DNA from: JBDHWG01 sp046328525 | GTDB lineage: Bacteria > Chloroflexota > Anaerolineae > Epilineales > JAHCIE01 | Assembly (NCBI GenBank): GCA_046328525.1 | Contig: JAXLWK010000006.1 | Span: 359,066 to 423,065, forward strand | Reading direction: 5' to 3' | Length of the DNA: 64,000 bases | Shown: piece by piece, positions 17,251-25,772 of the stretch | Layout: each line of letters opens with the position of its first letter | How positions within the stretch are numbered: the first letter of the stretch is position 1 | The notes under the pieces: generated by a model | Databases searched by the model: none | What the model was told of the DNA's origin: nothing | Seen by the model: the letters and a program-made list of their open reading frames with translations, nothing else | Made by a program: the position numbers and the translations under genes

Positions 17251-18642
17251 TCAACGGGAGAGTACGGGCAGCGTCGCCTCTCGTTCCGCCCCGTTCAGTT
17301 TCAGCAGCAAAGCCTCGCATCTGTGCTGAATGCGCTGCCGGTCCTGCTCGATCAGTTCCCCGGCCTGGCTTTCCGTTTGGATAAGGCTGACCTGACGCAG
17401 TAGCTGCTGGCGCGCTTCCGGCTCTTTGGCCTCCTGGCTAATTACGGCGACCACCTCCACCATATGCAACAGAACGGTGGCATTGTCGCAACTGGCGTGG
17501 CGGAGCATATCGAAGGCGGCGCTGAGCAACTTCTCGAACGTCACCGGTTCCAGAATCAAGCGCAGCTTGCCATCGCGGTCGTAGTAATGGGACCCTTTCT
17601 CACCTTGCCGGATGAACTTCGCCAGGCCGTCAGCCATGTGATCCAGGCACGTCATGGCCGTGAACGGGTCGTTGATTGCCGGCGACATGGCTCGGACCGC
17701 CATTTCGGTGAGCTGGTTGACCGCGTATTCGATATCCTGGCTGGGGGTACGCACGTTCCCAATCTCGAAGGCGCGGCGAATTTGCGTCTCGAGTTCCCCG
17801 TCGACGCGAGTGGCGGGCCAGGCCAGGGCGACCACCGCGCCGGGCCAGACAAAGTGCCCCGGCGTGTGCAGCAGATGGATGACCAGGTCCTCTTCCCGGG
17901 CCAGGCTCAGCATGATTTCCGGATCGATGTATTGGATGTAACCGGCGTGCGTTACCCGAACGGGATAGGCCTCTGTGTCCAGCAAGGTCGTCGGCGCGCC
18001 CTGGACGGTTTGATTGGTGATCGCGACCGCACCGTCGCTACCACTCGTGACTTCAGGCGAGATCTCAGCGCTGACCACTTCCAGCAGCTCCGCGCCGGCC
18101 GCGGCTGCGATATTGGGGGCTTGCAGCATGGTGCTGATGTGCTGGACCAGCACGATGAGCGAGGCAAAGGTCCCCAGCATCAAGTAGACTCCCAGCGTGG
18201 CAGTCAGCTGCGGCCCCTCATGTTGTACGTCGGCCGGAGGAATGGAAAGAGCGCCGGCCATGCAATAGACGAACGTCGCCACGAACATGCCCAGCACGAG
18301 CTGGGTGGTGCGATCGCCGAGGAAGACACGCAGCAAGCGCGAGCCGTACTGGGCCACGACAGTCGAAAGCGGCAAGGTGAGCAGCGTGAAGACCACTCCA
18401 GCGGTTGCCAGGACGGTGCCGGCCATGCTTAGCAGGGCACTACGCAGTTCATTAGCACTTCCCGCCAAGACAAAATGGCTACTCGCGAGGGCCGCGTTTG
18501 GAACGAGACCATCCAGCCAGTACATCGCCCAGGCCAGCAGAACCGCTCCGAGTGCCATAATCGTCGGAGCGAACCAGAAGCTTACCGTCAGGCGATCCCA
18601 GGTCTTGCGAGCTGTGAGTCTTCTCATCGCGCGGGTTCTCAT
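17251..18642 (-). CDS. DUF2254 predicted membrane protein
   Basis: 463 residues from the ATG at 18642 (GAGGAGGCCAC upstream). Four membrane helices lie in the first 170 residues, followed by a soluble cytoplasmic domain with SPAINDPFTAMTCLDHM and TPGHFVWPGAVVALAWP. DUF2254 has no assigned biochemical role. It lies between ClC and SulP genes in one direction, suggesting an ion-handling or membrane-stress context. Fragments of a second DUF2254 gene occur at 20066-20103 and 24919-25020. Confidence 0.8.
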   Translation of the reverse strand: MRTRAMRRLTARKTWDRLTVSFWFAPTIMALGAVLLAWAMYWLDGLVPNAALASSHFVLAGSANELRSALLSMAGTVLATAGVVFTLLTLPLSTVVAQYGSRLLRVFLGDRTTQLVLGMFVATFVYCMAGALSIPPADVQHEGPQLTATLGVYLMLGTFASLIVLVQHISTMLQAPNIAAAAGAELLEVVSAEISPEVTSGSDGAVAITNQTVQGAPTTLLDTEAYPVRVTHAGYIQYIDPEIMLSLAREEDLVIHLLHTPGHFVWPGAVVALAWPATRVDGELETQIRRAFEIGNVRTPSQDIEYAVNQLTEMAVRAMSPAINDPFTAMTCLDHMADGLAKFIRQGEKGSHYYDRDGKLRLILEPVTFEKLLSAAFDMLRHASCDNATVLLHMVEVVAVISQEAKEPEARQQLLRQVSLIQTESQAGELIEQDRQRIQHRCEALLLKLNGAEREATLPVLSR

Positions 18643-18663
18643 GTGGCCTCCTCGGCGCATGAG

Positions 18664-19944
18664 CTACTCTGTCCCTGAAACGGGTTGCGTCTGATTCGCG
18701 GCGCGGCGGGCGAGCCACAATGTCAGCAGCGCTGTCAGCAGAGCGCTGACAACCACTGCGACGGCCGCTACCGCTGCAGTCTCCTTTTGCACCAGGACTA
18801 TCGTAAAGAGCACAGCAAACAAAGGCGCTCGTAGAGCCGTGACGAGCGCGCCGGCCATGGTCGCCGCGACGGCGACCGCAACTGGAATACCGGGAAACAA
18901 GAGACTCACCGCCAAGCCCAGGGCAGCGCTGGCGAACATGATGGGGAAGATGTACCCGCCCTTCCAGCCGGTGGCCAGCAGCAGAGAGGTAGCCAGTAGC
19001 TTGACCAGTCCCATTACGATCAGCATCGCCACGCCGATCTCCGCCGCATGAGTGATCAGGTCAGCCGTCTCCGACTCGCCGGAGAACAGCGTCAGCGGCA
19101 AGAGCGCGCCGATGATCCCCATGCCCAGGCCACCGAGCAGCCCGCGCAGCACCAGATGCGCCTTCAAGGGCTCGAATAGCCGTTGCAGGCGTCTGAGTGA
19201 GAGCATGAACAGCAGGCCAACCACCCCACCGATCAGACCCAGGGGCGCGGCGTAAAACAGATCCGTCAGATGGGGAGTATAGGCCGGGAACTGGTACAAC
19301 GTCTCGAAGAATGTTCCGCTCAGCAAGACGAAAACCACCGTAGACACGGCCGACGCCAGCAGGCTGGGAAACAGTATCCAGAAATAGGTCTGCTTACCGC
19401 CGGTTCCGCCCTGCGCCGCTTCCAGGCCCAGGAGCGCCCCGCCGACTGGCTCGGTGATGAAGGCGGCGAGCATGCCGCTGACGCCGGCATAGCCCAGCGT
19501 GCGCGTTTCCTGCTCATCGAGTTTGAGCCGGTCGGACAGCAGGGTGCCGATGCCGCCGCAGGCGTCGGCAAGCGGCGCTTCGGGGCCGAGGCTGCCGCCG
19601 CAAATCAGCGACACAAAGGCCGTGATCACGATCCCGGGGGCATTGCGATAGTCGAAGCGGCCAGTTTTGCCGAATTCCTGCATCAGTTCGGCAAAGATGG
19701 CGTTGTGGTCGCCAAAGAGTTTGACCAGCAGCCCGACCGCCAAGCCGCCGAGGGTGCAGACCAGGACGGTGAATAGGCGCGTATCCATACCCAGCGCCTG
19801 TGCGGCTTGTTCCCAGATCGCGCCCGTTCCCACACTGACAAGGGCCACAAAGGCGAAGGTCACCAGGGCGCTGATCAGACCCAGCAGAGCGACAAACACC
19901 ATCAGTCTGATGTAAGGCCTCGGTCTGGCTTGTGGGTCGATCAT
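18664..19944 (-). CDS. ClC-family chloride channel or H+/Cl- exchanger
   Basis: 426 residues starting at 19944 with AAGGAGGACCTGCT upstream. The ClC gating region reads CGGSLGPEAPLADACG, equivalent to GREGP of CLC-ec1 with the gating Glu kept. A second signature GWKGGYIFPIMFASAALG is present near residue 330. About 10-12 membrane helices are visible and there is no CBS domain. The usual role is anion conductance or acid-resistance exchange. It is the first gene of the ClC-DUF2254-SulP unit. Confidence 0.85.
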   Translation of the reverse strand: MIDPQARPRPYIRLMVFVALLGLISALVTFAFVALVSVGTGAIWEQAAQALGMDTRLFTVLVCTLGGLAVGLLVKLFGDHNAIFAELMQEFGKTGRFDYRNAPGIVITAFVSLICGGSLGPEAPLADACGGIGTLLSDRLKLDEQETRTLGYAGVSGMLAAFITEPVGGALLGLEAAQGGTGGKQTYFWILFPSLLASAVSTVVFVLLSGTFFETLYQFPAYTPHLTDLFYAAPLGLIGGVVGLLFMLSLRRLQRLFEPLKAHLVLRGLLGGLGMGIIGALLPLTLFSGESETADLITHAAEIGVAMLIVMGLVKLLATSLLLATGWKGGYIFPIMFASAALGLAVSLLFPGIPVAVAVAATMAGALVTALRAPLFAVLFTIVLVQKETAAVAAVAVVVSALLTALLTLWLARRAANQTQPVSGTE

Positions 19945-19990
19945 AGCAGGTCCTCCTTGCAGCGCTGCGTCGCGCTGCGTTGTGCATGCT

Positions 19991-20103
19991 TTCGCCGCGC
20001 CCCTCTAGCGCAGCAGCCCGCGGCCGTTGCGACGCCCGCCGACGCCACCGACAGACCAGACTAAAGCGACCACTGCGCCGGGCCAGACAAAGGGCCCCGG
20101 CGT
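19991..20103 (-). repeat. Chimeric duplicate: tail of the Gly/Pro-repeat gene joined to a DUF2254 fragment
   Basis: Bases 19991-20054 repeat 20424-20487 (end of the Gly/Pro-repeat gene plus flank) with six mismatches in 64. Bases 20066-20103 repeat 17828-17865 inside the intact DUF2254 gene at 36 of 38 positions. On the minus strand the join reads TPGPFVWPGAVVA followed by GGVGGRRNGRGLLR. It is a non-functional fusion of two neighbours' pieces lying between ClC and DUF5661. Confidence 0.75.
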
Positions 20104-20116
20104 CAGCCGTTTTCGT

Positions 20117-20392
20117 CTAGCGCCGTGTGCTCCAGTACTCGTCTGCCTCGTTCTCAAGCTTGTCGAGCCTCGTATAGTAGTCGGGGAACTCCTTGAGATG
20201 CGCCCACGCAATCTTGCCAGTCAGGATGGGATCGTCGTTGGTGACGTTCGTCTCCGGGTCGCGGGCGCCGTGTTCCAGCTCGACCTCCAAGCCGCGACGG
20301 AACTCCTCCCGATCGATCTGGCTCCAGTCGATGCCCAGTTTGTCACCGATTTGCTGGGCTTCCTCCAACGTCATTTTTCGCTTGCTCGACAT
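20117..20392 (-). CDS. DUF5661 family protein
   Basis: A 91-residue soluble protein beginning MSSKRKMTLEEAQQIGDKLG; AGAGGAGACACTGAA precedes the ATG. The core EFRRGLEVELEHGARD, TNVTNDDPILTGKIAWAHLK and EFPDYYTRLDKLE matches DUF5661, a small helical family of unknown function often seen beside other small stress-type proteins. It is downstream of the Gly/Pro-repeat gene, with a hairpin between. Confidence 0.8.
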   Translation of the reverse strand: MSSKRKMTLEEAQQIGDKLGIDWSQIDREEFRRGLEVELEHGARDPETNVTNDDPILTGKIAWAHLKEFPDYYTRLDKLENEADEYWSTRR

Positions 20393-20412
20393 TTCAGTGT
20401 CTCCTCTGATTT

Positions 20413-20436
20413 GGGGCGCGGCGTTCGCCGCGCCCC
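20413..20436 (-). terminator. Hairpin directly after the Gly/Pro-repeat gene
   Basis: Perfect 11-base arms (20413-20423 and 20426-20436) abut the stop codon at 20438-20440. No T-run follows, and the Shine-Dalgarno of DUF5661 comes next, so it may attenuate rather than end the transcript. Confidence 0.5.
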
Positions 20437-20437
20437 T

Positions 20438-20677
20438 CTAGCGAAGCAGCCCGCGGCCGTTTCGACGTCCGCCGACGCCGCCAACAGGCCCCGGCGGATT
20501 CGGCCCACGGCCAACACCACCGACAGGTCCGGGCGGGTTCGGCCCACGGCCAACACCGCCGACAGGCCCGGGCGGATTCGGCCCACGGCCAACACCGCCA
20601 ATAAGCCCGGGCGGATTCGGGCCACGGCCAACGCCGCCGACAGGCCCGGGCGGATTCAGCCCTCTTCTGCGATACAT
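20438..20677 (-). CDS. Small Gly/Pro/Arg protein made of 13-residue repeats
   Basis: A 79-residue protein starting at 20677 with GGGAGG nine bases upstream. After MYRRR come five units of (R)GPNPPGPVGGVG, 13 residues or 39 bases each, nearly identical, then a basic tail GRRNGRGLLR. It has no hydrophobic segment and is strongly cationic. The proper Shine-Dalgarno, the lack of stops and the clean termination argue that it is a real gene, but function is unknown. DNA identity between units suggests recent expansion by slippage. A copy of the tail occurs at 19991-20054. Confidence 0.6.
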   Translation of the reverse strand: MYRRRGLNPPGPVGGVGRGPNPPGLIGGVGRGPNPPGPVGGVGRGPNPPGPVGGVGRGPNPPGPVGGVGGRRNGRGLLR

Positions 20678-20739
20678 GATGCTACCTCCCGCCTGATGGC
20701 GAAGCTTGACGGACGATGAGCGACAGCCAGTTTGTTGCG

Positions 20740-21165
20740 CTATTCCGCGGCCAGGCCCTGTTTGAACGCCTCGACCACTTCGGGAGCAATCTGTGCGCGC
20801 TCCACGAGACGGCCGCCGGCATCCAGGATAGCTTTGCCGAGATCCGCAACCCACAGGTTCTCCCACAAAAAGAGCATCGCCGCCGAATTGTCGGAGAGCC
20901 TGCTCGCCGCGATCTCCAGATCGTTGGCCGTAAAGAGGCTCGACACGTGCTCGCCCATGGGGACGAACATCTCGTACGTTTCGGGGTCAAGATCGTTGAG
21001 TTCAACGGTGCGTGTGCTGCCGTCCGCGTCCTTCTGGATGAAGACGATGTCCACGAAGCGCACGATCCCGCGCTCCGCCAGACTCAGCAGCTCAGGCACG
21101 ATCTTGCCCGAGGGCTTGCCGCCCTCGAACGTAATCAGGGCGTACTCCAGGGGAAGTTCGAGCAT
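20740..21165 (-). CDS. DUF6325 family protein
   Basis: 141 residues from the ATG at 21165, preceded by AAAGGAGTCAGACA. The pattern LEYALITFEGGKPSGKIVPE at the front, RGIVRFVDIVFIQKD, and a final helix with AQIAPEVVEAFKQGL match DUF6325, a short family related in layout to DUF1269 proteins. The function is unknown. It sits 49 bases downstream of the AI-2E-family gene, likely cotranscribed. A DUF1269 protein is encoded at 35192. Confidence 0.75.
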   Translation of the reverse strand: MLELPLEYALITFEGGKPSGKIVPELLSLAERGIVRFVDIVFIQKDADGSTRTVELNDLDPETYEMFVPMGEHVSSLFTANDLEIAASRLSDNSAAMLFLWENLWVADLGKAILDAGGRLVERAQIAPEVVEAFKQGLAAE

Positions 21166-21214
21166 TGTCTGACTCCTTTGCATGGTTATTGTCCTGATCC
21201 GGCTTGCGCGTCGG

Positions 21215-22303
21215 TCATTTTGGCGGCTTCTCCTCTTCAGGCAACGTAGCCGTGGAGTCTCTGCCGATGATCGTCGCCAGCCACAGGGTACCTTCGTTGT
21301 TCCTAAACACAAGCAACAGCAAGACCGTGATAGGCATGGATAGCAAAGCGCCAACCGGGCCTAGCAGCCAGCTCCAGAAGAAGACGGACAGAAACACGAT
21401 CGTCGGCGACAACGAGAGGCGCTTGCCGGTGTAGCCCGGTTCCAGCACGTCCTCGATCAAAAGGTTGATGCCCGTCACCCCGATGACGACGATGAGCGCC
21501 TGCACCCACCCAAACTCGGCGAGGGCTAGAAGGGTCGGCGGGATCATGGCGATCGCCAGACCGATGTAGGGAACAAAACTCAAAAAGAAGGCGAGCACGC
21601 CCCACAAGAATGGATAATCCACGCCCAAGAGCAGGCAGATGAGCGTGACCCCTGCGCCGGTGATCAGGTTCAGACGGGCGCGAATACCGAAGTACCTGAC
21701 GGCTGTCTGGCCGACTGCCGGCAGTTGGCTGAGCATCGGCCGATCCTTGAACGCGCCCGTGCGGACGATGCTCAAGAACCGTTCCGATTCCAGCAGAAAG
21801 AAGGCTACGATCACCAGGCTGACCATGCCATTGCTGATGATAGCCACGAGCGCGCTCAAAAAACCGGCCAGCACCGCAGCACTGAGCGCCGCTAGTTGTT
21901 CGGATATGGCCGCAAGGTCCACCCCCGAACTACCCAGCGCGGCGGAGAGTTCAGCCATTTTCGCGCTCAACTCCTTGTTATAGGTCTCCAGGCCGGATTG
22001 AAGACTCTCGACGCTGGTGAGCGCCAGGAGGAGCAGGCCGAGACCACCCGCCAGGAGCAATGCAACTAGCAGAAACAGCGCCGGGCCCCGCTTGACACCC
22101 CGCCTCTGTATCCATTGGAAAACGGGTAGAGCCAGGGCGATCAGAAAAGCGGCAAACAGGATGGGCACCAGCACCGGAGCAGCCAGGTGCACCAGGATCA
22201 GATAGAAGCCGACGAGCGCGATGCTGGCCAGAGCCCGAGTGATAGGTGAGATAGTCAAATTGCTGACGTTCATTTCATCCTGCGCCTCGGCCGCGGGGGT
22301 CAT
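21215..22303 (-). CDS. AI-2E family transporter (PerM-like)
   Basis: About 362 residues; ATG at 22303 is taken, with ATG at 22273 (AGGATGAA upstream) as a shorter alternative. Eight membrane helices are visible in the family layout: a pair at 25-60, one at 75-95, a soluble segment of about 50 residues, then a C-terminal bundle with SFVPYIGLAIAMIPPTLLAL and EPGYTGKRLSLSPTIVFLS. Family members export autoinducer-2 or act as Na+/H+ antiporters. The true substrate is not inferable. It is preceded by a truncated membrane-protein gene. Confidence 0.8.
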   Translation of the reverse strand: MTPAAEAQDEMNVSNLTISPITRALASIALVGFYLILVHLAAPVLVPILFAAFLIALALPVFQWIQRRGVKRGPALFLLVALLLAGGLGLLLLALTSVESLQSGLETYNKELSAKMAELSAALGSSGVDLAAISEQLAALSAAVLAGFLSALVAIISNGMVSLVIVAFFLLESERFLSIVRTGAFKDRPMLSQLPAVGQTAVRYFGIRARLNLITGAGVTLICLLLGVDYPFLWGVLAFFLSFVPYIGLAIAMIPPTLLALAEFGWVQALIVVIGVTGINLLIEDVLEPGYTGKRLSLSPTIVFLSVFFWSWLLGPVGALLSMPITVLLLLVFRNNEGTLWLATIIGRDSTATLPEEEKPPK

Positions 22304-22307
22304 CTCG

Positions 22308-22412
22308 TTAGTCTACAAGATCATCCCCGCCGGCCTTGATTTCTATGCGATACAATCGGGCCAGGGATCTCTCGATGCCGTCCTGCGCCCTCAAGCGTAG
22401 AATCTCCACAGG
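22308..22412 (-). pseudogene. Orphan C-terminal coding fragment
   Basis: A minus-strand frame ends at 22308 with about 34 residues (RLRAQDGIERSLARLYRIE..DDLVD) that look like a helical protein C-terminus, but there is no start. It overlaps the unrelated last codons of the truncated membrane protein in another frame, consistent with a deletion junction near 22412-22425. I do not recognise the parent. Confidence 0.35.
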
Positions 22413-22714
22413 GCGCACTTGCTCCAAAAGAACTGGTCCTCGAAGCGCCCTACGCGCTGCCTGGCGACGGCGATGAACCACAGGAAGAACAGCCCTGCAA
22501 ACAGGATGAGTCCCAGAGCGAGTTCGAGGGACGCCAGGCTGCTCTCCAGCGATGGGCTCGTGCCACTCTCCATCCAAGCCACCGTGGTCATCATGATGAT
22601 CATGCTCACGCTGAATAGCACAGCAAACAGCATCCCCGCGATGGCGCCCGCCACCGGGGTCGCCGCCTTGCGCTCCACTTGCCCGGCAGTCTCTTGGTTG
22701 AGTTCGGTGCTCAT
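22391..22714 (-). pseudogene. Integral membrane protein, truncated at a deletion junction
   Basis: 107 residues from the ATG at 22714. Two membrane helices (AGAIAGMLFAVLFSVSMIIM and GLILFAGLFFLWFIAVA) are followed by RQRVGRFEDQFF, after which the family I associate with this pattern normally continues with further helices. Here it ends abruptly with WSKCALWRFYA in a sequence belonging to another fragment's frame. It is probably non-functional, although two helices and a start remain. Confidence 0.5.
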
Positions 22715-22753
22715 AGTCACTCGTCTGCTTTCATTCGATGAGATCGTTCGACG

Positions 22754-23176
22754 TCACGTCTGAGGAAGCACAGTCGCCGCCGGGGGCGCCTCTTGCTTCC
22801 CGCCCATCCGCTTCGCGGCCGGCATCAGGATCAACAGGCCCAGGATTGCCGCCACCAACGTGAACGGGAGCGTGTCGGTCCCGGCGAAGTTCTGGGTGAT
22901 CACCACGATGGCTGCGGAGATGTTGCGCTGCGCCGTGATGGGGCTGGACACGGCGCGTATCCCCGGATCGCGACCACCCAGCAGCATACCGATGAGCAAG
23001 GACCCAACCAGGAAGAGCACCATTGCCAGCAGGCCCCAGGAGCTGATGAAGCTGATGATGTTGGACAGGTTCAGTCCGAGCGCTGTGACCATCATGATGA
23101 GCATGGCGGCGTCGGCGATCGCGAGCTGGACGCCCTTGGCCTGGCCGTTGAACGCGTTGCCCGTGGGGCCAAAGCA
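22754..23176 (-). pseudogene. C-terminal fragment of a bile-acid:Na+ symporter-like (BASS) protein
   Basis: The frame reads from FGPTGNAFNGQAKGVQLA through four hydrophobic helices, with SSPITAQRNISAAIVVITQN and LVAAILGLLILMPAAKRMG, to the stop at 22754. These match the rear half of BASS/ACR3-like transporters (about 300 residues). No upstream half exists: the homology starts only 12 bases after the sulfatase stop. An internal ATG at 23104 could start a 116-residue product, but the transporter core is missing. Confidence 0.6.
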
Positions 23177-23188
23177 ATGATCTCGAAC

Positions 23189-24829
23189 TCACTTCTGTGG
23201 AATTATTTCCGGTGGTGTGAATAGGGCTTTATCTTCTCCGATCTCCGCAGCGATCAGACCATTCAGTTTCTGGTTCATGGTCGATAATAATTCTTCGCTG
23301 TACTTAGGATGGCGCGGGTTGGCCAGGTTATCCATTTCCTCAGGGTCCAGCAACAGATCGTAGAGCGCGACGTCATTGTCGGCCAGCAACTGCTCGACCG
23401 ATTCCGGCAGGTTGTAATGACCCAAGCCAAAGTAGCGGACCAGCTTGTAACGGCCATCGAAAACACAGCGGAATACCTCTCGCTTTTCAAGGTCCGGCAC
23501 GCCGATCTCATCCAGCATGGCCTTGAACGAGTCCATACCGCGATGGAACTCTTGGCCGGCCTGCGCTGCGGCTGCGTCAAACACCTTGGTCGCGTTGCGG
23601 CTGAACCATTCTGCGTCGACGGTGGCGATCATGTCGTAGGTCAGCAGACAGCCCTTGCCGGGTTCTCTGCTGCTGCCACGCGGTCCGACGGAGGAGGGAT
23701 CTTGCACGATTCCTGATAGGTCATGTCCTTTCAGGAATGGGTAGCGCTGTTGCCGTTGAGCCTCCGGCAGGCCGGCATAAGCCAGGATAGTGGGAACCAG
23801 GTCGAGATGGGAACCCACCGCATCCGTTCTGCCTCCGCCAGGGTGGCGCGGATCGACGATCACCAAAGGCACGTTGACGGTTTCCCGGAAAGCCACGCTG
23901 CCTTTTTGGCGCAGGTGATGGGCGCCGCCCATCTCGCCGTGATCCGAGGTGAAAATGATGATCGTATTATCGGCCTGGCCGGACGCTTCCAGGGCATCCA
24001 ACACCACTCCGATGTGCCGGTCTACGTCGAGATGGCAGTTGAGGTAGTAGTTGACATGGTTGTGCCACATATCCCGGCGATCCATCGGAATCCGGCCATA
24101 GTACACGTCACACAGGCGCTTGTAATTGCGGACGGCCGGCGGCTGTCCCTCCAGGTCATCAAAGAAGGAGGCCGGCAAGGTCGTTTGCCATTTCTGGTGG
24201 TAAAGCGGCGTATCGGGCGCGTCAAAGATCGGGAACAGGCCCTTGACCTGGACCATCTCTTCCGCGTCGGTATCGAAAAACATCACATCGTGAGGGTTGA
24301 CAAAGGTCACGGCCATGAACCAGGGTTGAGAGGCAGCCACTTCAGGGGCGTGCTTTGTCAGCCAGTCAACGGCCTCATCCGCAATCTTTGGATCTTTGAG
24401 AAACCCATCCATCGGCGCGCCGTAAGCATCGCCCCATTCCTGGTAGTCCGAGAAACCGTAGGGTTCCATCGCGTCCCGGGTGTCTCCCGCCGGAAACTCG
24501 GAGAGGTGCCACTTGCCTTTCAAGACGGTATAGTAACCCTGGTCACGCAAAAGATGACCGATGGTGGGCAAGGCTTCCGGATCGGCCTTCATATCGTCGA
24601 TCCAGGCAAAGTTGGTATTGTCAAACATGCCAGTGTGCGGTGTATGCCTGCCGGTGATCATCACCGAGCGGGAAGGGGTGCAAACCGTCGTGGTGGCGTG
24701 GTGATTGTCGAACGTCACCCCGCGGGAACGAATACGATCCCGGTTGGGTAAGACACATCCCGCCGGCAGAGACTGGTGGGCATATTCCTGATCAGTCACA
24801 ATCATAAGGATATTGGGTTGAGTGGTCAT
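23189..24829 (-). CDS. Formylglycine-dependent sulfatase
   Basis: 546 residues with AAGGAGAATAACT before the ATG. Metal-binding NILMIVTDQ opens the protein, the sulfatase signature CTPSR (about residues 50-54) supplies the Cys converted to formylglycine, GKWHL and TSDHGEMGG provide further active-site residues, and the C-terminal subdomain ends in DPEEMDNLANP. No signal peptide is seen, so it acts in the cytosol or is exported by other means. It hydrolyses an organic sulfate ester; the substrate is unknown. Maturation needs a formylglycine-generating enzyme not found in this window. Two SulP transporters and a second sulfatase lie in the same block. Confidence 0.88.
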   Translation of the reverse strand: MTTQPNILMIVTDQEYAHQSLPAGCVLPNRDRIRSRGVTFDNHHATTTVCTPSRSVMITGRHTPHTGMFDNTNFAWIDDMKADPEALPTIGHLLRDQGYYTVLKGKWHLSEFPAGDTRDAMEPYGFSDYQEWGDAYGAPMDGFLKDPKIADEAVDWLTKHAPEVAASQPWFMAVTFVNPHDVMFFDTDAEEMVQVKGLFPIFDAPDTPLYHQKWQTTLPASFFDDLEGQPPAVRNYKRLCDVYYGRIPMDRRDMWHNHVNYYLNCHLDVDRHIGVVLDALEASGQADNTIIIFTSDHGEMGGAHHLRQKGSVAFRETVNVPLVIVDPRHPGGGRTDAVGSHLDLVPTILAYAGLPEAQRQQRYPFLKGHDLSGIVQDPSSVGPRGSSREPGKGCLLTYDMIATVDAEWFSRNATKVFDAAAAQAGQEFHRGMDSFKAMLDEIGVPDLEKREVFRCVFDGRYKLVRYFGLGHYNLPESVEQLLADNDVALYDLLLDPEEMDNLANPRHPKYSEELLSTMNQKLNGLIAAEIGEDKALFTPPEIIPQK

Positions 24830-24918
24830 AGTTATTCTCCTTAGTCTTGGATTCGTTGTTCACAGACAACTTCTTGGTTTCTTCGAGATTGTTTGAAATG
24901 CGGTTTCAACCGCAGGCT

Positions 24919-25020
24919 TCACGCCGTGTCTGCCAGCTTCACCCGTAGGGCCTGGCCGCGCAACTGGATCGCCTGCCGATCCTGCTCGATCAAGTCGCCA
25001 GCCTCGCTCTCCACATATCC
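24919..25020 (-). pseudogene. C-terminal remnant of a second DUF2254 gene
   Basis: Reading the minus strand from 25020 gives GYVESEAGDLIEQDRQAIQL and then RGQALRVKLADTA before a stop at 24919. This parallels the end of the intact DUF2254 protein (TESQAGELIEQDRQRIQ...). No start or body is attached. It lies downstream of a similarly broken hydrolase gene and upstream of the sulfatase. Confidence 0.65.
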
Positions 25021-25086
25021 TTGACCGTACCGGCTAACGGCCGATGGCCGCACCGAATCCCGGCCATTCACGACCTTTTCTGCATC

Positions 25087-25167
25087 TTATTGCCGCACCG
25101 CCACGATGTCATCGAGCTTCCACGTCTGGTCGAAATACGGCTCGGTCGGGCCGTAAAGGCGGATTCG
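25087..25167 (-). pseudogene. C-terminal remnant resembling the end of DUF1254/DUF1214 proteins
   Basis: The last 26 codons before the stop at 25087 read RIRLYGPTEPYFDQTWKLDD and then IVAVRQ, the type of ending (R-LYGP-EP-FD-TWK) I associate with DUF1214 domains. The frame differs from that of the hydrolase fragment joined to it. Identification rests on a short segment. Confidence 0.45.
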
Positions 25168-25718
25168 GTCCCCCCGATCTTCATGCTGGCTGGGTTGATG
25201 GCGCCGGCCCCGGCGGCGGTGTCCCAGGCCAGCGCCTCCTCGATGGCTTCGACAAAGTGCCGCGTGCCCAGGCGCGGTTCGGTCCCGCTGGGGCCCCACA
25301 CCCTGACCGGCCCGTCCGCCCGCCCCACCTTGGAGTAGCTGCCGGAGAGCGTGATCAGGTCAGCCGTGTGGTCGGCGTGCAGGTGGGTAAAGAACACCTT
25401 GTCCAGCAAGTTGACTGGCAACTTCAGGCTCGCGTAGTTGGCGAGGGAGCCGCTTCCGAGGTCAAGAACCAGGAGATCGCGCTCAGGGTTGCCGATTTCG
25501 ACGAGGATGCTGCCGGAGGCCTGGCCGCGCGTCGCCCACGGATTGCCACTGCCCAGCACCGTCACCCGCATCTCCCCGTCCTCGAGTTCCTCCTCGCCGG
25601 GAATGAACATCTCAGCGTATACCCGCCGCGGTGTGCCGACGACGGGAGTCAGGGTAATCGCCTTTGTTCCGCCCGCAAACGCCGGTACCGGCAGGGCCAT
25701 GGGATTGTTGTTCGTCAT
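25168..25718 (-). pseudogene. MBL-fold metallo-hydrolase, front part only
   Basis: Starts at 25718 with AAGGAG upstream. It shows VTVLGSGNPWATRGQASGS, LDLGSGSLANYASLK and the metal motif THLHADHT at about residue 113. The coding sense continues to about residue 182 (AINPASMKIGG), after which the frame runs into a different gene's tail. A complete MBL enzyme needs the second metal-ligand set (Asp, later His), which is missing. It could give a 216-residue product ending at 25068, but that is unlikely to be active. Confidence 0.65.
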
Positions 25719-25772
25719 TGTCATTCTCCTTACCTACTCTGAGTTGATTCCGAGCCCGGCGCCTTGAAGAAA

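Noticed and set aside
20490..20660. 39-base direct repeats resembling a CRISPR array
   Set aside because: Repeats abut with no unique spacers, stay in frame and encode a 13-residue protein unit; no cas genes are in the window.
23723..24751. Plus-strand frame of about 340 codons opposite the first sulfatase
   Set aside because: No recognisable motif, fully covered by a sulfatase gene with intact catalytic signature on the other strand.
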